DNA of 64,000 nucleotides from Linnemannia hyalina (GCA_019671135.1 JAHRHY010000002.1:1364001-1428000); one strand, 5' to 3'; positions 45,548 through 56,784 are shown, counted from the stretch's first letter. The notes: a model not told the origin generated them from the letters alone. Numbers and translations are program-made.

Positions 45548-45642
45548 GCACTATGCCCTTTGACCATTGGTAGCAATAGTAGTTTCTAGCTTTTGGAGAA
45601 TAGTTATTGACATAAAGCACCTTTCTTCCACGATACGAGCAG
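45515..45642 (+). repeat. AG|GT-flanked tandem duplication (c)
   Basis: A 29-bp segment ending gagcag is repeated exactly at 45515-45543 and 45614-45642, spacing 99. gtaggc follows the first copy and gtcttg the second. The unit is visibly related to that of duplication (a) (shared start aaagcacctttctt). Confidence 0.7.
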
Positions 45643-45687
45643 GTCTTGAGAGTTACTGTCTTTATTCGCGATATTGAGAGGGAGCAC

Positions 45688-45689
45688 AT

Positions 45690-45722
<33 letters not shown>

Positions 45723-45730
45723 CATACATC
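45688..45730. repeat. (CA)n(TA)n compound microsatellite
   Basis: Alternating ca repeats pass directly into ta repeats. Confidence 0.9.
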
Positions 45731-45759
45731 CTTTTCCTCGTCTGCTGCTATTCGAGTTA

Positions 45760-45921
45760 TGCCCGCTGACCCCGAAGGTACTCCTTTGGATACAGGAGTT
45801 GCCGAGAGAAACTCCACTCTCCCTTCTCCCTCTCCCTCGACAAGTGACCCTGTTCAACCGGGCACTGACGCCAACGACTCGGCCAGCCAAGGGCAACTCC
45901 CTCCAAGACCCCCACATTGAT
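45760..45921 (+). other. Module C short open frame
   Basis: An ATG-initiated frame of 53 codons (MPADPEGTPLDTGVAERNST...), Ser/Pro/Asp-rich, ending at the ccacattgat motif at 45912-45921. It is the third member of the A/B/C series. It may be a first coding exon rather than a full gene. Confidence 0.3.
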
Positions 45922-46561
45922 TGTATCACGTGCCGTTTCCATTGAGAATGCCAAATTTCGACCCAGACTCACTGCGTGTGTTCGCTGCGCGAAGAATTAG
46001 ATTCCAACCCACGTAAGGGGGGATGGCGAGACTAAGCCTGTGGTAAAAAAAAAAAAAAACAGCTTAGCACGTGCTAAACCCATGTAAAACCATGCACATA
46101 GGTCAAACACACAAGACTTTGAGTAGGGACTCCAAACTTTGATAGAAGATCATGTAGGATTGATGTCGTGACGCATTGAAGTTTGAAGGTAGTTAGAAAC
46201 TAAAAAGACCTCGCAAGTTGAAAAAAAAAGCCGTCATGCATGTATTCCAATTATGTGATTCATGCGGAGTTAGCCATTTCAATTTCAGCGACGATCCAAT
46301 GTCGGTCCATGCGAAAAGAGGTAACTTGTGATGAATGAAGTCACGATTCAAGAGAATAAATGGCAAGAAATCTGGGGGCCGTTCGGAACATTGGTGAATG
46401 GGCATCTCAAAAAGAAAGTCGAAATCGCTATTTGACGAATCAATTTTTTTTGGAGCACTTTATGTGGTACGAGCGCCTTAGAAAGAAGGGAACAGGTCAG
46501 AAGGGTACCAGCTATAAGCAGTGCCGTAGGCCTAGCCGTAACACTCTCTGGTCACCACATT

Positions 46562-47270
46562 CTAAGAGATGTGAACCTCCATTAGTTTTATGCCACACAT
46601 AGAGACTGAGCAGCATGCTGAGATCAAGATCCGATGTGGTCCTTGCGTGTTCGCGTAGATCGAAAACGCGTTTGCATTTTTGTGCTGGTTGATGTCCTGC
46701 AACGTGTAATCCGGCTTGTGGTATTCGTAACCGACGAATTCGCTAGCATCGGCATCCAAGATGCTCCGACCCAGCCTCGTCGTATTCCACCGTACCAAGA
46801 TTTCCGTCTCCCCGCGGTTTGCCGCCGCTGCGCATTCAGCGCTGTCAGGTTTAGGCATCCATGCAAGTGGCGAGAGGCTGTTTGAGCTCCTCGCCAATAC
46901 CACCTTCAACATTGGGATCTTGCCTTCGCTTAGCGATGGCCAAGCACAAGTCGTAGCGGTGCACAGTGCGATCATGATCAAGGTGAAGCGAGACAACATC
47001 ATAGTTCCTGAACCCCAGTCTGAATATCTCTTTCCTATCTGGTGACTCGGGCAGTGCGGAAGCAGTGTGTCGTTGGTGGAAAGAGTCTTGTGGGGGTGTG
47101 GACTGCATCGTGGAGGGCTGTTGCGCGGAGCGGGATAGGCGGGCGCCTTGTTCGATGAGGTAGACGGTGTCGATATAGTGGACTAGGATGGCAAGTTCCT
47201 CGTCGGTGTAGTCTGGGGAGGCGGCACCGGCCGATTGTTCGGGAGAAATGGATCTTGAGGGTGGCCGCTG
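46562..47270 (-). pseudogene. Possible decayed gene spanning two frames, unknown product
   Basis: From about 47270 down to 46851 one minus frame is protein-like (DYTDEELAILVHYIDTVYLI...GFRNYDVVSLHLDHDRTVHRY) and stops after ATCMDA. A second frame is protein-like downstream (ECAAAANRGETEILVRWNTT...SEFVGYEYHKPDYTLQDINQ) to about 46640. The change of frame occurs near 46850 without clear splice sites. The second frame alone is a 146-codon reading with a hydrophobic start at 47002, so an intact secreted protein is the alternative. No family was recognised. Confidence 0.35.
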
Positions 47271-47365
47271 TCAGGTTCAGACAAGGCAGGACAAGAGTGG
47301 TGTTAAGTGAAGAAGAGGAAGATGAGCTTGGGTCTATTTTATAAGGAAGAGTGCCTGGCGCAACA

Positions 47366-47752
47366 GGGAAAGGCAATGTGTAGGAGGATACCAATGTCGC
47401 ATAGCAATCAGTTCAGCCGACTGATTAACGTGTTCTATTCCTTCGGCATTCAATTCCGAGCCCAAAAGAAATCCCTCATTGTTTGGATTTTTCCGTCGCG
47501 TGAACAGCGAATGGTGCGTGAGAGTGAACATTATTCGAGGGAGGGGAAAGGCAATGTCTAGGAGGATACCAATATGTTGCACAGCCGAAAAAGAGGACTT
47601 CTGTGACAGTTGTGCGCAACCAACCAAAGCAACTCCATGATTAGTTATTTTGCTTCGGATGGTCAGCAAGGCGCGGTGCGTGTTACCAAAGCAAGTCTAT
47701 GATTGGTTATTTTTCGTCGCATGATCAGCAGGGCGCGGTGCGTGAGAATTTA
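47366..47752. repeat. Nested direct repeats (177-bp spaced and ~65-bp tandem)
   Basis: A block starting gggaaaggcaatgt recurs at 47366 and 47543. A unit of about 62-65 bp ending in a gcg(a/c)ggtgcgtg-type core occurs three times (near 47460-47525, 47622-47686 and 47687-47750). Confidence 0.65.
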
Positions 47753-47886
47753 CTGGGTAACTGGCTTGTGGCAGTTAGACATGCGACGCCGCCGTTTATC
47801 ATTATATCATACTGATTGGCAGCGATTGTTAAGGGTTCCATGAAACACGTTGTTGCATATCGAAGAACATCTGTTTTATTTGGCTA

Positions 47887-47915
47887 CTAGATAGTGCCCG
47901 CGGCTTCGCTCGCGG
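47887..47915 (-). mobile_element. Possible Helitron 3' terminus
   Basis: On the minus strand a GC-rich hairpin (ccgcg...cgcgg stem, 47898-47915) is followed after 7 nt by CTAG and then T at 47887. This is the layout of a Helitron 3' end inserting before T. The element would extend rightward. No TC 5' end, Rep/helicase gene or second copy was found in the window, so this is a candidate non-autonomous element only. Confidence 0.35.
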
Positions 47916-48008
47916 AGTTGTGGGGCATGTGTGAATTGTGAAGTGATTAGAAAACTAACAAAGTGGTGGTGGTTGAATATTACAATGGTTATTTGTGTTT
48001 GTCAGTTC

Positions 48009-48052
48009 CTTTCTTTTTTTTTTTTTTTTTTTTTTTTTTTTGGGGGGGGGGG
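48009..48052 (-). repeat. Poly-C/poly-A homopolymer junction, minus strand
   Basis: About 30 T followed by about 12 G on the plus strand, the mirror image of the tract at 11504-11549. Confidence 0.9.
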
Positions 48053-50593
48053 GTTCTATTGACGTCAGATCTCTTACAATCGTACCGGCGTGCCAGGCCT
48101 AACTAATCTAACACACTACATACAGGGAAGGAGGTGTCAGCGTTGAGAGCTTCGAAATAACTGCGCTGTTAGACGGGTCCCCTGGGGGCCCAAATGCTGC
48201 TTGGGTTGTATGAATGCCTTGGAGTGACCAGCACCGAGTCAGCCCTCCACATCACCTACGCGACCTGTCAGGTCCGTTGTGTCCTCTGTTAGTTGAGATC
48301 TCGGGTCAAAGATTTTATACGGCAGGTTCCTTTCTTTTTCATCAAGCGCAACACCGCCTTGCTATGTACATGCTGTACAACCCTCTCGTCGCCTTGGGGA
48401 GGCCAAATTCTCTTGATTTTCCTCCCTTGCCCACACCCGCCTACTTCTCTCGAGCTGTTATTCCTTGAGTCTTCTCCCATTCGACCGTCGCCTTGCAACG
48501 TACATGCCTCATCTCCGTCCGCCCAAAGTCCTCAATCGCACCCACACACTGTCCTTTTTTTTCCCTTTTGCTGTCCCTCTGCCAGGCGGTCACCGCATGT
48601 CACGATACTTTGTACTGGTACCAAAGGGCGCAAATGCGAGGGCATTGTCGAAGGTTCGTGTGTTGGCCAAAAAATCGCGTGGAGAGAGGTGTATCGCCTC
48701 AGATCGGGTCTTGTAATTCAGCGGGAGAAGCTATGATGGCCGGCATTTAACTTTTCCTTGCAAGAAATAAATGCAAAAAACGTGGATTGGCGACTGTATG
48801 TCCGACACACTCTCCGCATGTTCAAAAGAAATAGTTGAATCAGTATCAATGTAAAGAAAGAATAGTTGTAGGTGATATCGTAACTGAAATCATTACCTCT
48901 ATCCAATGTAAAGCACCACGATGAGAGCGCACCATGTTCATCCGCCCCCAGGTCCTGTACTCTCTGTGTCGTCCAGGTCTTTAACAGCAGCTATTCTATA
49001 TTTAAAAACGCATAGATCAGCATGAGCAACATGAGTAGCAAGGGTAACATGAGTAACAGGGACAACATGAGCAGCAGGGGCAACAGGAGCATCAGGAGCA
49101 TCAGGAGCATCAGGAGCATCAGGAGCAGCAGGGAACGTGGAGGAAGTAGGAGCAAGAGATTCTGCAACGATCATGCGCTGCTTGTGTTCAGGTAAAATCA
49201 AGATTAAGATAAGAATAGATTAAGAACTAAACTGGCTAACAAGGAATGCATGTTCAGCACAGTCGTCGACGACTCCTAGATGCGATCTGCCGGAGGAAAT
49301 ATTCGTCACTGGTGGGCGGAGGCAGGACATCTTCCGCCGGCTATGCGACCTTTATTCTCCTTCGGCATCAGTTCTCAGATCCATATATCATATTTGAGGA
49401 TCGTGCTCCCACCCCAGATCTTGTGGTCGACGAGCAAGATGAGCCACAACCCTTCCACTGCTGCTGCTGCTAAGCTCATGACCGCCAAGGAGGCATCCAT
49501 ACTTGTTTAAACGACACAAGAAGAGTTGCTCAGGATGCTGGTCTACAGAGAACCGGAGGAGATTAGGAAGTCACACTCCATCTGGCAGACGTCATACGGG
49601 AGACGCTCAACAACTTTCGAAGCTCTCGCCGCCAAAAAAAAAAAAAAAAACATCCGGCCGTCTTTGATCCTAACTCTTTTTCACTCGTACCTGGATAATA
49701 AGTTCCGCTTCCTCAACTACGCCAGAGAGTGTCGAGAGATAGGAACTGCGTGCGACAAGAGTCCCTTCCTTTGCCGACAACTCTCCTCCCACAGGACCCG
49801 ACCCTTTGCCCTCAACAACATGTATTCGACTAAAGGCAAGGAACTCCATGTCGCACATTTTCATACTACCAATCCCTACCCTGAGCAAGACCGCCTTCGT
49901 CCCCATCTACCGGATCGAAATCCGATTCCCAATACTACAGGCAATCCTGGACGAGTTTGGCGTTTCATCCCAAGGAGATAGCTCACCTGACTTTGCCATG
50001 CCACACACGAAGGATTACGACTTCATAGACTAGGCGATGGGATGCGTTGATGTATGTTGGGGTTGTTGTGGATGAGTGTGATCCCAATCCAAGTTACAGA
50101 CCGTGTTGCTTAGTAATAATTTCTTAAGCGTTTTTGGTCGCTACGTGTAAACTACGTGTATTAAATTTCATCTGAAACAGCTGAAGCTCATTGAAGGTAT
50201 TGGCTATGACATGTAATATCCAACGTAAAAATAACGACAGTAATTAATCACTTCCGAAGGATTTCACTTAGAAACCACTTTTATTACAAAAAGATTCAAG
50301 AAGTCGGTGGTTTCCCCGAAACAATAACCAAAACTGATAGATTTGGGTGACCATTCCCTTTTGTCTCTCTTATCTTTAATCATTCTAGATCGCTCACTCG
50401 CACACAGGCGGATATTCTGTATCTTCGTTCGATACTTCCGAGGCGAAAAAAATAAACGGCCATCACTAAGTCATCGTGAAATCTACAAAAAAAAAATGGC
50501 GTTGTCTTCGCACTGTACAAAACAGGCGTAGCATCTAGATGAGTAGCGCAACGTGTTACTATGCATAGCATTCGTGCCGGTGCCCTGACACCT
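48053..50593. other. Repeat-rich stretch with decayed coding remnants
   Basis: About 2.5 kb. At 49081-49125 a 9-bp agcatcagg-type unit is repeated about five times inside a minus frame reading PDAPDAPDAPDAP. From 49290 to 50033 (plus) protein-like stretches occur in several frames (TAKEASILV / TQEELLRMLVYREPEEIRKS / GDSSPDFAMPHTKDYDFID), broken by a stop and frame changes, with a run of about 18 A at 49634. I read this as a degraded gene of unknown family. Confidence 0.35.
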
Positions 50594-52650
50594 TTAGATC
50601 GAAGTGGCGGCCGCCATCTGCTGTTGATGCTTCTCAAAGAAGGCTCTAGCCTTTTTTTCACTAAACGAAGGAACTGGCAAAACACTACCCTTAACTTCAA
50701 GAGCTCTTAGGAATCCCGCCTGAGGTCGGAAGCGGACCAACTTAACCAACTAAAAACAAAACACGGACGACCGCAAGAAGAGCGTCAATGACAACCCCTC
50801 ATTGCTTCCTGCTCCAATCGCCACAAACCGTAACAGCAGAAAGGTAGCAATAATATACGTACCATCATCCTCCACAACCACATGGGCATGTTTGTGTAGA
50901 GGTAAAAAATAATAGCTCCGATGAACGAGCGATCCGTAATCTTGCTCATGAGCTGGCTGTTCTCGAACGCCTCATTGGCTGCTGGGTACCTCTCGCTTCT
51001 GTATTCCTCAAAGGCGTCGGTGATGTCGGGGAGGGACTTTGAGGGCATGGCGTAGAGGAGATTGGCGAGTGCGATCGCGTCGTGGATGGCTGTCACGGCA
51101 CCTGTGTTAAAGTCGAGAGATATAATAGTTGTATTATAATAAATGCGATTGTACCTTGCATACAGCCTGTTTCTTTCCATGCATGCAAAAAACACATTTA
51201 TCTTACCTTGGCCACCATTGGGGTGGAGCTTGTGACAGGCTATGGGACGCGAACAACAAAAAGAAAACAGGTATAAGATACCAGCCATCGTAGCGGGTGT
51301 GATACAGCATCTCCAGTGGTCCTCGTACAAGTAAACATACCATCGCCTAGCAGCACAGCGCGCCCGTGATGCCAAGTCTCAAACACCTTCTCCTCCAACC
51401 CAACCTTTGAAATAAGCTCCTTCGGTGTGAGGTCATATAGGTCGCCCATGGTCATCTTGCGCCCATCAATGTCGATTGGGATCTGGAAGTTGCGAGTCTC
51501 GTCACACATGGTCTGCGCCGGGGAGGCATCCCACTCTGCGTCGTCTCCGTCCTTGACGCGTTGTTCTTCGGTCGCCTTGCTCGTTTGACTTGGTAAGTGA
51601 TGGTATACCATATATGCCAAAGATGACTGCGCTGTTGTAAACGCTGCCCACTAAAAAATGAGGATGCCAAATATGAGCGTGCGTTAGTATCACGACCATG
51701 AAGGTGTTCGGGAAGTTTTCTTGTTCCCTACATATTGTGATTGACCGGTGGAAAAACACTCACGGTGTATGGTCGCTCCTCGCCGAGGAGTGTAAAGAAC
51801 TGCCCAACAGGCCTCTTGATAATCGGATACACTTCAGGATCTAACACTTTAGTCTGCCCCACCAAGCATGTACAACTAAATGGTAAATCTTCCAGATCCG
51901 ACGCCGGCAGAACACCCTTGGCCTTCAATTGCTCATACATGCTCTGACGCACAGCACTGTAGGCGCCGTCAGCACCGACGACGATGTCGCCCTCATGGAT
52001 GCCGTTGTCGGTGGTGTGGATGGTGACGCTGTCTTTGTCCTCAGAGATGGTCTGGACGCGTTTTCCGAAATGGATCTTGTGGGGAGGGATCTGTTTGAGG
52101 AAGAGCTCATGGAGCTTGGGGCGTGTGACAATGTATTGACCATATCCTGCGCTACAAGAGTAAGAGAAAAACGTACCGTTAGTGCAAAGTCATACATGCG
52201 CCAAGCAAGCAGTAGAAGAAAGGGATCAAGGTGAAAGGATGACCATACTCGACTTACAATTCTTCAAAAGACCTCCAGTCAACTGGTCGGTATGGCTGTA
52301 AAGACTCCTTGAAGGCCTCGACGTGAGTCATATACTTTCCAATATCGACAAGATCGTCATAGATTCCCAGCTGTTGGAAGATGGGGAGTAGCGTGGGACC
52401 AACAGTCATAGCCGAGCCTTGTGGGCGCAGATAGTTAAGAAAAAGGGTGAGAAACTGCTGCACCGCATGTGTGAGTACAGGGTGTCGGTGATCCATTATT
52501 TTTGCGGTCAAGCGTACCCAATGGTTTCACAACGGCTGTACGTTCAAAAATGGTGTATGGAACGTTGGCCTTCTCGAGAAGGGCCCCCAGGAATAGGCCC
52601 CCTAGTCCTGCTCCGACAATGAGGACGGTTGGTTTGTCGCTTGTTGGCAT
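50594..52650 (-). CDS. FAD-dependent monooxygenase, paralog 5 (472 aa)
   Basis: Seven exons: 52650-52518, 52417-52258, 52151-51764, 51650-51341, a 33-bp exon near 51240-51208, 51101-50863 and 50749-50594. They sum to 473 codons. It starts MPTSDKPTVLIVGAGLGGLF. The DG motif is GADGAYSAVRQSMYEQL, with QSM replacing the QRL of paralogs 1-4. The GD motif is LLGDG-ACHKLHPNGGQG. Exon 4 is 3-6 nt longer than in the other copies and its block is the most divergent (SKATEEQRVKDGDDAEWD). It lies about 16 kb from paralog 4 but in the same orientation, as expected if the array once ran on and was split by inserted DNA. Confidence 0.88.
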
Positions 52651-53242
52651 GATTGGTGGAATGAAGGAAGAGGTGATGGATGTGAGAGAGAGGAATCGGA
52701 TGAGGAGAAGAGATGGAATGAATGAATTCGGATGAGAGGAGAGATGCGAAAGAAGGTGGCGTTCAGAGAAGGAGAGGGTTGGTTGGGGCTTTGTCTTTGA
52801 CTTGCTTTCATTTATTTTGTGCGACCATGCATCTTTCCTTACACTTGTTCGCCGTCGTCGTCAAACACCGTCAAACTGCTCTTTTTAGTGGTGCCACATC
52901 CACTTGTGTCTCTCACTTGTTAACCATGCGCCCATTCATACTCGCAAAAGCACGCTTCTTCGTTACCTCTTTTCCACACCATAATAATACTCCGCTAATC
53001 GCTGATAACGAATCCTTTGACGGTCCAAGACCTGAAGAGTTGCTGATCCGCTTTGGCCTCACCCTGCAAAAGGACAGATTAATCTTATCCTTTCCCTGTC
53101 GATGTTACCCCCTCTATTCTCCGTAATACTGCTTACTACTAACCAAGGTAAAAAAACTAGGTTCAAAGGATCCAATAACTAGACGTTTATTATCTCCTAC
53201 AAAATATTATCCTTGGTCCTGTCCGTCGAACAAACACGCCCC
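52651..53242. other. Intergenic DNA between monooxygenases 5 and 6
   Basis: 592 bp holding the paralog 5 leader, with the TGTGC(G/A)ACCATG-type motif about 170 bp upstream of its ATG. No gene is seen. Confidence 0.5.
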
Positions 53243-55397
53243 TCAGATAGAAACTGTTATATGCTCCTGCTCAACTTGTTGCCTCTCGAAGAGGTCCCTC
53301 GCCTTCTGCTCGCTAGGCGAGATGATCGGGATAACGGTCCCCTTCAAGGGAATGTTGGGGACGAAACCGACTTGAGGGCGGATCTTGACCGTCTGCGCCA
53401 ACTTTTTTGAACGATAGCAATGCACGAATGGGGCGGAGAGGTTAGTTACATCCTTATTCGCTTCTAAATATTCCAGTCAATCCACACCACCTCGTTCGTA
53501 ATAAAAAAAACAAGAACAAAGGACACTTACGGCAAGTCTCCAAAGCCACATAGGCATATGAGTGATAAGGTAGAGCACAATGAAGCCAATGATGCCCTTC
53601 TCCATGAACTTGCTCATGAGTTGACTGTTCTGGAAGGATACCAACGCAGCAGGGTGACGCTCCTCCTGGTACTCCTCGAACAAGTTTGTGACCTGCTCAG
53701 CTGTGGTCGCTGGCATGGAATAGATCAAGTTTGCAAGGGTAATCGCATCATGCATTGCTGTCACGGCGCCTATACGTTTTAAAACAATGAAATGAGGTTA
53801 GTAATTATTACATTGTCAACTTGGTTCCTAGTTGCTGTGCGAGAGAAGGCTGAGATCTGAGAGAGAATGAAACTTACCATGACCTCCAGCAGGGTGCAGC
53901 TTGTGGCAGGCTAAAAGGTTGCCAAAAGAAAGACAAGAAAGGGTGAGTCTAAGACCAAATAACTACACGTTTTCACAGTAGTCAACAATCACTGCCAACA
54001 CTTACCATCTCCCATCAAAACAACACGACCAGAATGCCACGTTGTAAACACCTTCTCCTCCAGCATGACCTTGGAAATCAAATCCTTCTGCGCCAAGTCG
54101 TACAGATCACCCAACGTCGACAACCCCTCACCAAGAGGGATGGGGAAGTTCCTAGTCTCGTCACACATCGTCTGAGCGGGGTATGCTCCCCATTCTGCAT
54201 TATCATTGTTTCTGAACCGCTGTTCCATGGCTGCTTTGCTCGTTTGTTCGTTCAAATGATGAATGACCGACCAACAGAGCGTGCCTTGCGCTGTTGACAT
54301 CACAGACCACTAATTAATACACAGCATGACAAGCAAGTCGTGTTAATACTGTCTTTGAAAATGGGAGATTATTGAGCTTTGGATACTAAGAGAAACAATC
54401 ATGCATCGCCCCTTCGATGATACTTCATCAGACTTACAGAGAAGGGTTTGTCGGCACCGAGGACGGTAGGGAACACGCAGATGGGCTCCTTGATAACAGG
54501 ATACTTCTCCGCGTCAAGAACCCTCGTCTGGCCCACCAAACAAGTACAACTGAAAGGGAGATCCTCCTGGTCCCCCTTAGGCAACTCCCCCTTCGCCTTC
54601 AAGCGATCATACATACGCTGACGGACAGCACTGTAAGCACCATCGGCTCCAACAACAATATCTCCAACGTGCATACCGTTATCGTTAGTGTGGACAGTAA
54701 CCTTATCATTCTCCTCGGTGATATTAAGGACCCGCTTGCCAAAATGGATCTTATGAGCTGGGACCTGCTTGAGGATCAACGCGTAGAGCTTGGGACGAGG
54801 AACGAGATACTGTGAGTAGCCAGTGCTGTGAAGGTCAAGAAAAAAGGGTAAAAGGACGATGAATGTTGTGTTCGGTTACACTGACAGAGCTTGGAGAAAA
54901 TACATGTAGGATGTAACGTAACAGAAAAGGGACACTGTCGCACAACAAAAACGGTAGGCAAGAAGAGACGTACAATTCCTCGATGGCAATATGGTCCGTA
55001 GGTCTGTACGACTCCAAAGATTCCTTGTAGAAGGGGGTGTAAACGATGCGTTTTCCTAGGGGGAGGAACTCGTCATAGATGCCCAATTGCTGAAAGATGG
55101 GGAGGAGTGTCGGACCAACTGCCATCCCAGAGCCTGTGAGATATGGTATGTCAAGGGAAAGGGGAGGGAGGGGGAAGTGTGGGTGTAAGGGTGCAAGTAT
55201 GGGTAACAGTCATGATACATGCGTTGGTACTGCTACTGTTGGTAGCCAATTGACATACCCAGGGGCTTGACGGTTGAGGCACGCTCGAAGATGGTGTATG
55301 GGACACCTTGCTTCTCGAGGAGGGCACCGAGCATAAGTCCTCCGAGGCCTGCTCCGACGATCAAGACTGTGGGCTTATCGGTGACTGGATTTGACAT
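53243..55397 (-). CDS. FAD-dependent monooxygenase, paralog 6 (473 aa)
   Basis: Seven exons: 55397-55259, 55133-54974, 54825-54438, 54309-54006, a 33-bp exon near 53912-53880, 53769-53531 and 53401-53243. They sum to 474 codons. It begins MSNPVTDKPTVLIVGAGLGG, two residues longer at the N-terminus than paralogs 2-5. DG motif GADGAYSAVRQRMYDRL. GD motif LMGDG-ACHKLHPAGGHG. Exon 4 again carries the AMEQRFRNNDNAEWGAYPAQ block shared with paralogs 3 and 4. Here the TPKE(L/I)IS segment conserved in most copies reads AQKDLIS. It is upstream of paralog 5 in the same direction, about 590 bp away, and is the outermost copy. Confidence 0.88.
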
Positions 55398-56577
55398 TGT
55401 GACGAAGGAAGAGTTGGGCTAGAAAGTAACGTCAAGGTTAAGAGGGGTGGACTAAGAATGAGAAGGAAGCGAGGATGAAGGATGGAGAAGATGGAGAAGA
55501 TGGAGATGAATGTCGGAATCAGATGAACAAAGGAAAGAGTAGATCAACTGTGGAAGATGATGAGGGATGGAAGAGAAGAAAAAGTGGGGCCAGTCGACTC
55601 TTTCCGGGTTTACTTCCAGTCTTTGTAAACTGCTCTTGTTCTCTTACTCGAAAGCCCAACCTGTTTTTCCTTCTTTCATAATGTATGTCCGCCCTACCCC
55701 ATTGGAATGTCGTGCACACCATGCAGCCAATGCATCATGCATTTAGCACGTTGACTTCTTCCCTCTATCCGTTTTAAACCCAGGTCAAGACAAATAAAGT
55801 ATTTCGAGCGCTGCGGAAGAAAAAGAAGAACCAAGTGCATCTTCCATGTTGAGAGCCTTTGTTATCCAGCGCCCACTCTCCCCTCTTTCCATAGATTCAT
55901 ACCCACCCGTTCTACTTCCGCCAACCTTCCAACGGTCGAAAAAAGTAGCTTCTTGGATCTTGCTCTTGCATCGCCCAATTTTGAGGGAGAGGACCAACTT
56001 AATTTTCCATTTTCCTCTAGTTCTTGGATTCTGCCACGGACATTACATTCACTGTTGCAAAGGCATTGTATCACTGCAGTCACGGACATTGCATTCATCA
56101 GAGAAATGCTGTCTATGCTTCATTTTTCTCACGAGCCAGTCTCCTTGGGTTTTCCTCCAGAAATCACGGGATTTACGCGACTGATCGACAGGATGCGCTT
56201 GCGTTCGACTGAGGCCCTTAAAGTGAATGTTGGCCTCAATTTCCAAGTTGAGATGGTAGCATCCCGCTCTACTTCCTTTTCTTCCGCCCACATTGCTTTT
56301 CTATCATTCCTAGTCGCTCTCTTCTTCCTCCTTCCTCTTTCTGTCAGGGTGTGCTTAGCAAGCTGTTCAAATGAATAACTTTGTTTGCTTAAGACTGGCG
56401 AAGCAAAGGGCAAAGACAAAAACACGACAATTCAATTGGTTGTACCTGAAAACACAATATGCGCAAGAGATTCAGGTCCAACCGCATCGGTGAGGTCGAC
56501 CATTCAATTTTTGATGTCTCTCCCCGTGTACCATCATCCCCTGTCTTTTTTTAAATCTTCGCCAGCCTTCGTTAACT
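55398..56577. other. Gene-free stretch between monooxygenase 6 and the right arm
   Basis: About 1.2 kb. It starts with the purine-rich leader of paralog 6, with a gat-rich repeat near 55478-55515. Longer open frames at 55846-56378 have no family resemblance and are probably spurious. Confidence 0.45.
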
Positions 56578-56784
56578 TCCTTTCCTTCCTTTCCTTCCCT
56601 TCCACTTTTCCTTTCAGTTCTCCTACTTTTCTTCTCTCATCTCTTTTTCCGTCCCCTCCATCTCTCTCCCCTTCTTCATCTCTCGTAGCTCATCCTTCAC
56701 CATCAACCTGCTGTCAACCCTTCACTCCCTTTTGTCCGATCCTAGGGCTTCTTCTCAACGCAGTAACTCAGGAACAAACATACA

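Noticed and set aside
49339..50033. Intact gene in the 49.3-50.0 kb region
   Set aside because: Protein-like pieces are in different frames with an internal stop and a long A run. Only a decayed remnant can be supported.
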